Assembly: GCA_934456435.1 (NCBI GenBank)
Contig: CAKSHH010000007.1
Location: 41,636-105,635, forward strand
Length of the DNA: 64,000 nucleotides
Direction: 5' to 3'
From: an uncultured Eubacteriales bacterium
GTDB lineage: Bacteria > Bacillota > Clostridia > Oscillospirales > Acutalibacteraceae
The translations under genes and the position numbers were made by a program. Below the pieces are notes generated by a model. It was not told the origin of the DNA and did not search any database. It saw only the letters and a list, made by a program, of their open reading frames with translations. Shown here one piece after another: positions 32,434 through 40,570 of the stretch; positions within the stretch are counted from its first letter, which is position 1, and the number at the start of each line of letters is the position of its first letter.

Positions 32434-33240
32434 TTAACCCTGTGCGTAAGCGCCGACCTGCATCATAAAGTCGCCGATCTGTGCGCCGAACTCCGGAGCA
32501 CCGTCCATGATGAGCTTGCCGTGCTTTGTGGATTCGAGCATATCGTCCGTTGAAAGGAGGATGCCGAATGCGCTCTCAAGGCAATCAAATCTCATGGTGA
32601 AGAAAGGCATAGCTCTCTTGTAGGTGCCGCGACCTGCTCTGGTCTTGCCTGCCTTAACACGAAGGAAAGCATTGACCTCGGGATGTCCGTCAACCGCCCA
32701 TGCATAAACACGGTCGGGGCTCTTCTTTGCCCAATCGTGAACACCCTCGTGGCCGTTCTTGTTGAGCTGGCTGATGCCCGATGAAAGGAGATAGAAGAAG
32801 CACTTGCAGGCGAGAACCTGTGTTGCCTCATCCTCCGGGGCAGCCTTGATATTGAGAAGAGATGACATCTTGAGAAGGACAGCCATAAATGCCGCAAACT
32901 CAACGGGCTTCTTAAGAACGCCCTTCATCTTCGGGAGAGTTGCCGGAGCAATCTTGCCCTTAAAAAATGCGTTCATAGCCTCCATTGACTTGAACTCAAG
33001 CTCAATGTGAGCGTTTGTAGCAACTTTGTCCGCACAAACTTTCCACTCACCGTTGTTGACGGTGAAATGGGTAGCATACTTGCCGCCGGGTGCGTCGGGA
33101 TCCAAACAGCTTACCTGATAGATGCAATGAATATGCTCAAACTTCTTGGCGAGCTTCGGATCGTCGTTTGCAATAACCTTGAGAAGCGGCAATGCAGAGT
33201 TAAGGAAGATTTTATTGGTTAATAAAACTTCATTTGCCAT
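32434..33240 (-). CDS. Tandem SCP2-like (sterol-carrier-type) protein B
   Basis: A 268-residue soluble protein, the last gene of the 37278-32434 operon. I read two SCP2-like halves. The first is ATHFTVNNGEWKVCADKVATNAHIELEFKSMEAMNAFFKGKI, followed by hydrophobic helix AAFMAVLLKMSSLL. The second is FFTMRFDCLESAFGILLSTDD with GKLIMDGAPEFGAQIGDFMMQV. SCP2 domains bind acyl chains and other hydrophobic ligands in a tunnel. It resembles the first gene of the operon (HIELEFKSMEAMNAFFKGK against AVMEFGSMQLANDLFNGK), so the two are paralogues. The start at 33240 follows GAAAGGA. Fold assignment is by pattern only. Confidence 0.55.
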   Translation of the reverse strand: MANEVLLTNKIFLNSALPLLKVIANDDPKLAKKFEHIHCIYQVSCLDPDAPGGKYATHFTVNNGEWKVCADKVATNAHIELEFKSMEAMNAFFKGKIAPATLPKMKGVLKKPVEFAAFMAVLLKMSSLLNIKAAPEDEATQVLACKCFFYLLSSGISQLNKNGHEGVHDWAKKSPDRVYAWAVDGHPEVNAFLRVKAGKTRAGRGTYKRAMPFFTMRFDCLESAFGILLSTDDMLESTKHGKLIMDGAPEFGAQIGDFMMQVGAYAQG

Positions 33241-33261
33241 TATCAATCATTCCTTTCGATA

Positions 33262-34281
33262 TTATACATCGTCGTCCCAGTTGTCGTCTTCCTCGAAGTC
33301 CTTGTTCATAGCCTCACGAACAGCAGCGATAATACCGTTGCAGTCGATGCCGAGCATTGACATAATGTCCTCGTGGAGACCGATAGGTGCAAACTTATCC
33401 TGGAGACCGAGACGGGTGAATGCACAGCCCTTGCCGGCTTCAGCCATAACCTCGGCAACAGCGCCGCCGAGACCGCCGAGAACCGTGTGATCCTCAACCG
33501 TGATGATACGGCGTGTATCCATAACTGCCTTGAGTACAGCTTCCTTGTCGATAGGCTTGATTGTGTGCATATCAAGAACACGAACCTTGAGTCCGTCAGC
33601 CTCTTCAAGGAATTTAGCTGCCTGGTAAGCCTGGAATACGCAGGAACCGCAAGCGATAACTGTGATGTCTGTACCGGGATTTACTTCGATAGCCTTGCCG
33701 ACCTCGAACTTGTACTCACGGGGATAATCCTTGCCGTAAAGAGTACGGTCAAAACCACGGTTGATACGGATATAGTAAGGACCGAAGTTCTCATAAGCTG
33801 CCTTAACTGCTTCTGCTGTCTCGATACCGTCAGCGGGGCAGATAAGTGTGATGTTCGGCATTGAACGGATAACTGCCATATCGCAGATAGCGTGGTGAGT
33901 TGAACCCGCCTGACCGAAAGATGTACCCGAATGGGTAGCGATGATCTTTGCGTTTACGTTCTGATAGCAGATATCTGTGTGAATCTGATCAGCAGAACGA
34001 AGAGATGCAAATGTTGAGAAAGTTGAAACGAAGGGAACAAGTCCGGCCTTAGCCATACCTGCTGCCATACCAAACATATTCTGCTCGGCAATACCTACGT
34101 TGAAGAAACGATCCGGGAACTCCTTACCGAACACGCCGATCTTTGTAGATCCTGCAAGGTCAGCCGAAAGTCCGACGATTTCCTTATGCTCACGACCGAG
34201 GTCAACAAGTGTCTGGCCGTAGATTTCCGCTGTTGAAAGCTCTGTGGATTCAAGAGCCGTATATGAAAGTCCGCCTGCCAT
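33262..34281 (-). CDS. Transketolase, C-terminal subunit
   Basis: A 339-residue half-transketolase with the pyrimidine-binding and C-terminal domains. Key segments: GLSADLAGSTKIGVFGKEFPDRFFNVGIAEQNMFGMAAGMA with the cofactor-activating glutamate in GIAEQN, FSTFASLRSADQI, GxSFGQAGSTHH, and a C-domain VLDMHTIKPIDKEAVLKA with VEDHTVLGGLGGAVAE. It has an unusual acidic tail (DFEEDDNWDDDV). It needs the N-terminal subunit encoded just upstream; stop and start overlap by one base. Split enzymes of this type move two-carbon ketol units but also occur in specialised pathways. Confidence 0.88.
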   Translation of the reverse strand: MAGGLSYTALESTELSTAEIYGQTLVDLGREHKEIVGLSADLAGSTKIGVFGKEFPDRFFNVGIAEQNMFGMAAGMAKAGLVPFVSTFSTFASLRSADQIHTDICYQNVNAKIIATHSGTSFGQAGSTHHAICDMAVIRSMPNITLICPADGIETAEAVKAAYENFGPYYIRINRGFDRTLYGKDYPREYKFEVGKAIEVNPGTDITVIACGSCVFQAYQAAKFLEEADGLKVRVLDMHTIKPIDKEAVLKAVMDTRRIITVEDHTVLGGLGGAVAEVMAEAGKGCAFTRLGLQDKFAPIGLHEDIMSMLGIDCNGIIAAVREAMNKDFEEDDNWDDDV

Positions 34282-35150
34282 TATTTTGCCTCCTTTTCTA
34301 CACGAGCAATACGCTTCTCATAGTGCTTCTTGAGGCTTTCTTTAGCCTCTTTATACTTAGCCTCATCAACTGCGCCGTAATGCCAGTGATAATCGTCCTC
34401 CATGAAGTCGATACCCTCACCCTTGATGGTGTTGGCAATGATCATAACGGGAGCGTCGGGCTCGCCGAGAGCGTAGTCGATTGCGTCTGAAAGTTCCATC
34501 ATGTTGTGACCGTCGATGTCAAATACATGGAAACCGAATGCGCGCCACTTGTCAGCGAAAGGCTCAAGGGGCATAACATCCTCTGTGCGACCGTCGATCA
34601 TACACTTGTTACGGTCAACGAACGAGATAACGTTTGTTGCGTGGAAAGCGTTGATTGACATTGCTGCCTCCCAGTTTGAACCCTCGTCGCACTCGCCGTC
34701 GCCGAGGATACAATAGGTCTTGTAATCCTTGCCGAGAACGCGGGCTGCAAGAGCAGTACCGAGAGCGATTGAAAGTCCGTGGCCGAGGGAACCTGTTGAA
34801 GCGTCAACACCTACAACCTTGTTAGAGTCAAGATGGATACCCATCTTTGAGTTTGTGAGGTTGAAAGTCTTGAGCTGCTCAGGATCGTTGTAACCGAAGT
34901 CACAAAGAACGGGAGCATAAGCGATTCCCGAATGACCCTTTGAAAGGATGAAACGGTCTCTGTCTTCCCAGTTGGGGTCGTCCTTTTTAATGTTGAGGTA
35001 CTTGTGGTAGAGAATGGTCAACATATCCATAACGCTCATACCGCCGCCGATATGGCCGCTGCCTGCCCAGAATGTTGTGTCAAGGCAGAGGTTACGAAGC
35101 TCGAAAGCTTTTTTCTCAAGAGCCAACCATTCCTGTTTGGTTAATGCCAT
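34281..35150 (-). CDS. Transketolase, N-terminal subunit
   Basis: A 289-residue half-transketolase with the thiamine-diphosphate (pyrophosphate-binding) domain. The site is GDGECDEGSNWEAAMSINAFHATN, with WAGSGHIGGGMSVMDMLTILY and DRFILSKGHSGIAYAPVL. It pairs with the C-terminal subunit to form the active heterotetramer; the genes are translationally coupled. Its position between an aminotransferase and lipid-carrier-like genes suggests a dedicated substrate rather than the pentose phosphate pathway, though a housekeeping role cannot be excluded. The ribosome site is GGGAGG. Confidence 0.88.
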   Translation of the reverse strand: MALTKQEWLALEKKAFELRNLCLDTTFWAGSGHIGGGMSVMDMLTILYHKYLNIKKDDPNWEDRDRFILSKGHSGIAYAPVLCDFGYNDPEQLKTFNLTNSKMGIHLDSNKVVGVDASTGSLGHGLSIALGTALAARVLGKDYKTYCILGDGECDEGSNWEAAMSINAFHATNVISFVDRNKCMIDGRTEDVMPLEPFADKWRAFGFHVFDIDGHNMMELSDAIDYALGEPDAPVMIIANTIKGEGIDFMEDDYHWHYGAVDEAKYKEAKESLKKHYEKRIARVEKEAK

Positions 35151-35183
35151 AAGAGTTTTCCTCCCTATTGTTATTCTTTTTTA

Positions 35184-35212
35184 TCACGGGCAGCAAGCTC
35201 CGCCGCCCGTGA
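35184..35212 (-). promoter_or_regulatory. Intercistronic hairpin between aminotransferase and transketolase genes
   Basis: TCACGGGC (35184-35191) pairs with GCCCGTGA (35205-35212). On the minus strand it is followed by A-rich sequence rather than T, so it is not a normal terminator. An RNA processing or stability element, or partial attenuation, is more likely. Confidence 0.45.
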
Positions 35213-35239
35213 GTAAATTGATTATCTTATCTGAAACTC

Positions 35240-36505
35240 TTAGAAAGCCTCAGGATGATCCTTTTTAACAACCTTGAATGCTTCGTCGGCTACCTCGATC
35301 GTATGCTTGATATCGGCATCGGAAAGAGCGTAGTTGATGAAGTGGTTGTGGTGACCTGCGAAGAAAATGCCTCTCTTGACGCACTCTGCGATCCATGCCT
35401 GATGGAGCATCATTGTGTCGTCGTTGGCAATTCTGAGGTAGAAGAGTGACGGCTCACCGGAAACAACAAGGTCAAATCCGTTGTTCTTTCCTGCTTCCTT
35501 AAGACCGTCTGTGAGCTTCTTGCCCTTTTCCATAAGGATTGACGGGAGGTTGAGCTCTCTCATCTTTGTGATGTTTGCGATACCGGCTGCGAACGGGATA
35601 GCGCTCATCCAGTAAGAGCCTGTGTATGACATTCCGGAAACAGCGTCCTTGAGGAAATCCTTACCGCAGAGGCAGGATACGTTCCAGCCGTTTGCGATAG
35701 CCTTACAGAAGCAGATCATATCAGCCTCGAAGCCGTAGTAGTGGTCGGAACCTGCAAGATCAAGACGGAATCCTGCACGAACGTCGTCGACGATGAGCAC
35801 GATGCCCTTCTCTGTGCAAAGGTTACGAACCTTCTGCCAGTAGCCGTCTGCCGGAAGCTGGTTGTCAAAATAGTTGCCGTGGAGATAAGGTGTTGAGATG
35901 AATGCAGCGATTTCGCCGTCATGCTCATTAACGAGCTTCTCAAGAGCGTCAAAGTCGTTCCAGTCAACATAGAGGTTGTTGGCAACGTCTTCGGGAAGAA
36001 TGCCCGGATAGTCGATCTTCTGAACGACTGCGGAAACACCGTGATAGAAGCCGTTTACGAAGATAATCTTCTTTCTGTGTGTAGCGTTACGGGCTGCCAT
36101 GATGGCAAGAGTAGTAACGTCGTTACCGTTCTTTGCAAAGAAAGCCCAGTCGGCGGTGTTGACTGTATCAACCATAAGCTCTGCGAGCTCAACCATCTTG
36201 TAGGACGGAGAGGTTACGCAGTTGCCGAGCTTAACCTGCTCAAGAGCTGCCTTGTCAACGTCCGGATCGCCGTAGCCGAGAATGTTCGGACCATAGGCGC
36301 ACATATAGTCGATAAACTTGTTGCCGTCAACGTCCCAGAAGTATGTACCCTTTGCCTTCTCGGAGAAGAAAGGCCATGCGCTGACGGGAATGAAGTTACC
36401 CTCAGCCGGGCCGAGATGACCGTAAACGCCCGACGGGATTACTTTTATAGCACGGTCGAACCACTCACGGCTCTTGTCGTACTGATTGATTTTAAAATTA
36501 GCCAT
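35240..36505 (-). CDS. Class III aminotransferase (glutamate-1-semialdehyde aminomutase-like)
   Basis: A 421-residue fold-type I PLP enzyme. Features: SREWFDRAIKVIPSGVYGHLGPAEG at the start, FWDVDGNKFIDYMCAYGPNILGYGDPDV, FAKNGNDVTTLAIMAARN (the phosphate-binding SGTEA counterpart, altered), IVDDVRAGFRLDLAGSDHYYG with the ring-stacking aspartate, and the likely Schiff-base lysine in FCKAIANGWNVS. It is not a heme-pathway HemL: NGNDVTT replaces NSGTEA and no hem genes are near. It probably aminates a ketone, perhaps the product of the neighbouring transketolase. It is the second gene of the operon. Confidence 0.82.
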   Translation of the reverse strand: MANFKINQYDKSREWFDRAIKVIPSGVYGHLGPAEGNFIPVSAWPFFSEKAKGTYFWDVDGNKFIDYMCAYGPNILGYGDPDVDKAALEQVKLGNCVTSPSYKMVELAELMVDTVNTADWAFFAKNGNDVTTLAIMAARNATHRKKIIFVNGFYHGVSAVVQKIDYPGILPEDVANNLYVDWNDFDALEKLVNEHDGEIAAFISTPYLHGNYFDNQLPADGYWQKVRNLCTEKGIVLIVDDVRAGFRLDLAGSDHYYGFEADMICFCKAIANGWNVSCLCGKDFLKDAVSGMSYTGSYWMSAIPFAAGIANITKMRELNLPSILMEKGKKLTDGLKEAGKNNGFDLVVSGEPSLFYLRIANDDTMMLHQAWIAECVKRGIFFAGHHNHFINYALSDADIKHTIEVADEAFKVVKKDHPEAF

Positions 36506-36519
36506 TTTTCGTATCCCCC

Positions 36520-37278
36520 TTATGCAAGATAGAGACCGACTCTGTCAAGGATTCGGTTCATATTATCGAGCATGTTAATCATGCCGTTCATTGTGATGGT
36601 GCCCTCACCGATCTTAGCCATTGCGCTTACCTTACCGTTGAAGAGGTCGTTTGCAAGCTGCATTGAGCCGAACTCCATAACGGCACGGGGATCTTCGGGA
36701 GCCTTTTTGATTGTAACAAGGTGACCGTTCTTGGCGTGAATTGTAGCCTTCGGACCGCCCTTGATGGACATCATGATGTCGCCGTCAATGATGTGCTCAG
36801 CGGAGAACTTACCGATCTTGTCGTAGTTACCGATCTGAGAAATAGCAACGGTGATTGTGTAGAACATAAGAGTTGTGCTCATGTTGAAGAACTCTTCGTC
36901 CTTGAGGTCTTCCTCGCTCGGACGCATATAGTTTGTAAGAATATCCGTGAGCTTGGTAAAGGTGTTCAAAAGGAACTTTATGTGAAGGAAACCTTTTGAG
37001 GGAATAGGTGTAACCGTTCCGTCAATAAGACCGTTGAACTTCTCACAAGAGGAGAACGGAAGCTTAACGTCGCAGTCTGTGCAGCCCTGTTCCATACGGC
37101 ATCTGCCGTTTTTGAATGTAAGTGTTGCAGACGGGCCGTCCTTAACTTCAAAGCCGATTGTGATAGGCTTAATATCAGCTACAAGGGCGCTTGCTTTCGG
37201 ATCAAGCTCGCACAGGTTTTCAAGTGTGCCGAGCACGGCATACATATTGATGTATGCAAGTGTTTTTGCATCTGTCAA
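36520..37278 (-). CDS. Tandem SCP2-like (sterol-carrier-type) protein A
   Basis: A 252-residue protein, the first gene of the operon. Two SCP2-like halves are visible: ITIGFEVKDGPSATLTFKNGRCRM ... KFNGLIDGTVTPIPSKGFLHIKFLLN, and GDIMMSIKGGPKATIHAKNGHLV ... ANDLFNGKVSAMAKIGEGTITMNGMINML. SCP2 domains hold lipid-like ligands. The first half has CTDCD, two cysteines not seen in the second. The start is TTG at 37278, 8 bases after AAGGAGG. The ATG further upstream is excluded because the promoter lies inside that stretch. Its function is unknown; binding of a lipid substrate for the enzymes behind it is an inference. Confidence 0.58.
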   Translation of the reverse strand: MTDAKTLAYINMYAVLGTLENLCELDPKASALVADIKPITIGFEVKDGPSATLTFKNGRCRMEQGCTDCDVKLPFSSCEKFNGLIDGTVTPIPSKGFLHIKFLLNTFTKLTDILTNYMRPSEEDLKDEEFFNMSTTLMFYTITVAISQIGNYDKIGKFSAEHIIDGDIMMSIKGGPKATIHAKNGHLVTIKKAPEDPRAVMEFGSMQLANDLFNGKVSAMAKIGEGTITMNGMINMLDNMNRILDRVGLYLA

Positions 37279-37325
37279 GGTGCATTCCTCCTTATCGCTT
37301 TTATACAAAGCATATTTTCCATTAC

Positions 37326-37354
37326 ATTGTACCAAAGAAAACATTTAAAGTCAA
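37326..37354 (-). promoter_or_regulatory. Promoter of the SCP2/aminotransferase/transketolase operon
   Basis: On the minus strand: -35 TTGACT (37349-37354), 17 bases, -10 TACAAT (37326-37331), about 40 bases before the TTG start. Confidence 0.72.
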
Positions 37355-37495
37355 ATGAATTTGCCCAAAAAATAACAAATTTTTTTGAACTTATTATGTC
37401 ATTTGTTTAAATTTTTGTTTACATTCGCCGCCGTCGGCATAGTTTTTGCGGCATAGCTGCCCGAACGGTGCCGATTTGCCGCCATTAAGAAACAC

Positions 37496-38692
37496 TCAGA
37501 TAACGACGATGCCGTTTGTCTTCTCCCTGCCGCACGGCAAAATGACCGGCGAAGCGAGCGAATAGACGTCCGTGCACATATCCTCAAGGGCAAAAACATG
37601 ACGTCCGTAATCGTCAAGGGTGTCAAAATCCGATGCCTTGGTAACTATCGGCTTTTTCGCCTTGTCCTTCGCCTCTTTGAGAATCTCCTTGCCCTTTTCG
37701 TTCATTGCAAGGACATGAATATACGGCGGATTTTCCTTGTAATCATCGGCGACAAAGCCCATAAACGCGTGCAGAACGATTCTTCTGATTCTTGCATGGG
37801 AATAGCGCTTGGTCTTTGCGAGCTGATAAAGCTCTTCGAGCGAGCTTGCTTTCAGCGCGGCGTCATGGATTCTGTATTCGATTCCCTCGCTGACATCGGG
37901 CGAAAGTCCGATATCCTCGGCGCTGAGCTGACGCATACAGCAGAGAATACTGAACTCCAGCTTTGAGTTCGGACACGGAGCCCGGTTATTCTCCTCCTCG
38001 CGGCGGTAGATATCGACAACGGACTGCGGAACGAACATTTCCCACTCCCTGCCGCCGCCGAGCATCATTGACCTGATGTCCGAAGCGCAGGCGAAATTCT
38101 CGCTTCTGATTATCGAATCGTGCGATGCGCCGACGCGCTTGATCGTCATCGGAACAATGGAGGAATCAAGCTTGTCAAGAGCCTGAAGATACTCGATTCC
38201 GAGGGTGTTGTTCGGCTCCTCAAGAATATCAAAGAACCTGTTTCCGTATACTGTTCTGAGGGCTTCGGCACGAGCCGAGGCAAAGCTGAGACCGAAATCA
38301 AGGTTTTCCTTGAGTCTTTCCGTAACGGCGTCGCTGTTTATGGCATTTTTGCACTCGATAAGCTCATCTATATCTCCGCATTCGCTGCCGAAGCTGAGCA
38401 TATCGACACAGCCGAGGCTGTCAAGCAGTGATACTCCGCCGAGCGCAAATCTCTGGGCAAAGGACGTGCTCCACAGAGTCGGTATTTCGATGACAAGGTC
38501 AACGCCGTTTTTGACTGCCATTTCGGCTCTCGCCCATTTTGATATGAGGGCTGTCTCTCCGCGCTGAACATAGTTGGAGCTCATCGCCGCGACAACGTGC
38601 GTCCACTCGCCGAGCTCCTTGCTTTTTTCAACCTGATACTTATGACCGTTGTGGAAAGGGTTGTATTCCGCAACAATTCCTCCGATTTTCAT
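37496..38692 (-). CDS. tmcAL: tRNA(Met) cytidine acetate ligase
   Basis: A 398-residue protein of the YlbM/TmcAL family, which installs N4-acetylcytidine at the wobble base of elongator tRNA-Met using acetate and ATP. The nucleotidyltransferase start is GGIVAEYNPFHNGHKYQVEKSK; SSNYVQRGETALISKWARAEMA follows. A helical C-terminal region completes the length. The start at 38692 has GGAGG 7 bases upstream; the GTG just before it is less likely. It is divergent from ackA, which makes acetyl phosphate/acetate, the substrate side. Confidence 0.88.
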   Translation of the reverse strand: MKIGGIVAEYNPFHNGHKYQVEKSKELGEWTHVVAAMSSNYVQRGETALISKWARAEMAVKNGVDLVIEIPTLWSTSFAQRFALGGVSLLDSLGCVDMLSFGSECGDIDELIECKNAINSDAVTERLKENLDFGLSFASARAEALRTVYGNRFFDILEEPNNTLGIEYLQALDKLDSSIVPMTIKRVGASHDSIIRSENFACASDIRSMMLGGGREWEMFVPQSVVDIYRREEENNRAPCPNSKLEFSILCCMRQLSAEDIGLSPDVSEGIEYRIHDAALKASSLEELYQLAKTKRYSHARIRRIVLHAFMGFVADDYKENPPYIHVLAMNEKGKEILKEAKDKAKKPIVTKASDFDTLDDYGRHVFALEDMCTDVYSLASPVILPCGREKTNGIVVI

Positions 38693-38753
38693 CACGAATC
38701 CTCCAATAATACATTATTTATACAATTTATCGTCAAAAAATGCAATCTTTGTC

Positions 38754-38782
38754 TTGAAAAAAAATTCTCACAGGAATATAAT
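38754..38782 (+). promoter_or_regulatory. Promoter of ackA
   Basis: -35 TTGAAA (38754-38759), 17 bases, -10 TATAAT (38777-38782). Confidence 0.72.
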
Positions 38783-38825
38783 ATAACAGAAATCTAAATG
38801 TTACAATATCTTGGAGGGAAAAATT

Positions 38826-40031
38826 TTGAAGATTCTCGTTGTCAACGCAGGAAGCTCATCTCTTAAATATCAGCTCATTGATATGGAAAATGAGTCGGTT
38901 CTTGCAAAAGGAAACTGCGAACAAATCGGAACAGAAAGCACATTCACACACAAGGTTCCGTCAGATGAAACCAAAAACATAAAGGCTCTGCCGATGGAGA
39001 TGCCGGATCATGCGGCGGCACTCAAGATTGTCCTTAACACTCTTGTTGACGCAAGCCACGGCGTTATCGGTTCAACCGACGAAATCGACGCTGTCGGTCA
39101 TCGCGTGCTTCACGGCGGTGAAAAATTCAGCGGCTCTGTTCTTGTTGACGATAAGGTTGAGGAGGCTATCAAGGAGTGCTTCGACCTCGGACCGCTTCAC
39201 AACCCCGCAAACCTCACCGGTATCAAGGCTTGTCAGAAGATTATGCCCGGCGTTCCCCAGGTTGCTGTTTTTGACACGGGATTCCACCAGACCATGCCCG
39301 ACTATGCATATATGTATGCTCTTCCCTACGAGTATTATGAGAAATACGGCATTCGCCGCTACGGCTTCCACGGCACATCGCACCGCTTTGTAAGCAAGAA
39401 GTGCATTGAGCTTCTCGGCAATCCGGAGCACAGCAAGATCGTCACCTGCCACCTCGGCAACGGTTCTTCGATTTCCGCTGTTGTTGACGGCAAGTGCTTT
39501 GATACAACAATGGGCGTAACTCCTCTTGAGGGAATTATGATGGGCACACGCTGCGGTTCGATCGACCCGGCTATCGTTCCTATAATCATGAAAAAAGAGG
39601 GTCTCTCCCCCGATGAGATGGACACCGTGATGAACAAGAAGTCCGGTATGCTCGGCCTTTGCGGCACAAGCGACAACAGAACCATCGAATCGAGAGCCAA
39701 AGAGGGCGACGCGAGAGCAAAGCTCATTGAATCAATGCTCTGCCACCAGCTCACAAAGTACATAGGCGGATATGCCGCAGCTATGGGCGGACTTGACGCA
39801 ATTGTATTCACGGGCGGAATCGGCGAAAACAACCCGCAGTACAGAGACCGCGTATGTGACAAGCTTGCATTTATGGGCGTTAAAATCAACTACGATATCA
39901 ACGACAAGCTCAAGAGAGGTCCTGAGGGTGAGATCTCAACTCCCGATTCAAAGGTAAAGGTATACGTTATCTGCACCAACGAGGAGCTTATGATCGCAAG
40001 AGACACCAAGGAGATTGTCGAAGCTCTTTGA
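38826..40031 (+). CDS. ackA: Acetate kinase
   Basis: A 401-residue enzyme converting acetyl phosphate and ADP to acetate and ATP, the energy-yielding end of acetate fermentation. Signatures: ILVVNAGSSSLKYQLID, AVGHRVLHGGEKFSGS, VFDTGFHQTMPDYAYMYALPYEYYEKYGIRRYGFHGTSHRFV, CHLGNGSSISAVVDG, MGTRCGSIDP and FTGGIGENNPQYR. The start is TTG at 38826, giving the normal N-terminus, with GGAGGG just upstream. A frame starting 15 bases earlier would read through that ribosome site. No pta gene is adjacent. Confidence 0.95.
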   Translation: MKILVVNAGSSSLKYQLIDMENESVLAKGNCEQIGTESTFTHKVPSDETKNIKALPMEMPDHAAALKIVLNTLVDASHGVIGSTDEIDAVGHRVLHGGEKFSGSVLVDDKVEEAIKECFDLGPLHNPANLTGIKACQKIMPGVPQVAVFDTGFHQTMPDYAYMYALPYEYYEKYGIRRYGFHGTSHRFVSKKCIELLGNPEHSKIVTCHLGNGSSISAVVDGKCFDTTMGVTPLEGIMMGTRCGSIDPAIVPIIMKKEGLSPDEMDTVMNKKSGMLGLCGTSDNRTIESRAKEGDARAKLIESMLCHQLTKYIGGYAAAMGGLDAIVFTGGIGENNPQYRDRVCDKLAFMGVKINYDINDKLKRGPEGEISTPDSKVKVYVICTNEELMIARDTKEIVEAL

Positions 40032-40032
40032 T

Positions 40033-40461
40033 ATGAAAATTCTGATTGATGCGGACGGCTGTCCCGTTGTTGACCTGACCGTTAGAATTGCCTCAAAAAA
40101 CGGAATCGAATGTACGATTCTCTGCGACACATCGCACGAATTTAAGCGTGACGGTGCCGAAACGATTGTCGTCGAAAAGGGCGCGGACAGCGTTGATTTC
40201 AAAATTGTCAATCTTGTCGGAGAGGGCGATATAGTCGTCACCCAGGACTACGGACTGGCGGCAATGTGCCTTGCGAGAAAGGCTGTGCCGCTGAGCCAGA
40301 ACGGAATGGTCTACACCGACAAAAACATTGATCAGCTTCTCTTCACGCGCTACGTTTCCAAGAAGATACGAAACGCCGGCGGAAGAATGAAAGGTCCGTC
40401 CAAGCGCACACCCGAACAGGACAAAGCGTTTGAAGCGGCACTTGAAAAATTGATAAAATAA
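40033..40461 (+). CDS. UPF0178/YaiI-YqxD family protein
   Basis: A 142-residue protein with the family pattern: MKILIDADGCPVVDLTVRIASKN, DTSHEFKRDGAETIVVEKGADSVDFKIVNL, GDIVVTQDYGLAAMCLARKA, and GGRMKGPSKRTPEQD. The acidic DADxCPV and TQDYGLA blocks recall PIN-like nucleases, but no activity is established for the family as far as I know. It starts one base after the ackA stop, so it is co-transcribed and probably coupled. Confidence 0.85.
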   Translation: MKILIDADGCPVVDLTVRIASKNGIECTILCDTSHEFKRDGAETIVVEKGADSVDFKIVNLVGEGDIVVTQDYGLAAMCLARKAVPLSQNGMVYTDKNIDQLLFTRYVSKKIRNAGGRMKGPSKRTPEQDKAFEAALEKLIK

Positions 40462-40467
40462 CCGATA

Positions 40468-40507
40468 CGAGGGACTGTAACATTCAGCGACAGTCCCTCG
40501 TTTTTTG
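40468..40507 (+). terminator. Terminator of the ackA operon
   Basis: CGAGGGACTGT (40468-40478) pairs with ACAGTCCCTCG (40490-40500), followed by a T run. Confidence 0.9.
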
Positions 40508-40570
40508 TGATATTCAAAAAATTCAATTTGATTGTGCCTGACAAGGCAGGCTTGTATAATTATGTGTATT

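Noticed and set aside
35240..36505. Heme-pathway hemL
   Set aside because: The phosphate-binding segment is NGNDVTT instead of NSGTEA, the lysine region is FCKAIANG, and no other heme gene is near. Kept as a class III aminotransferase only.
40468..40507. Structured RNA gene after ackA
   Set aside because: A simple perfect stem followed by a T run; an intrinsic terminator is sufficient.
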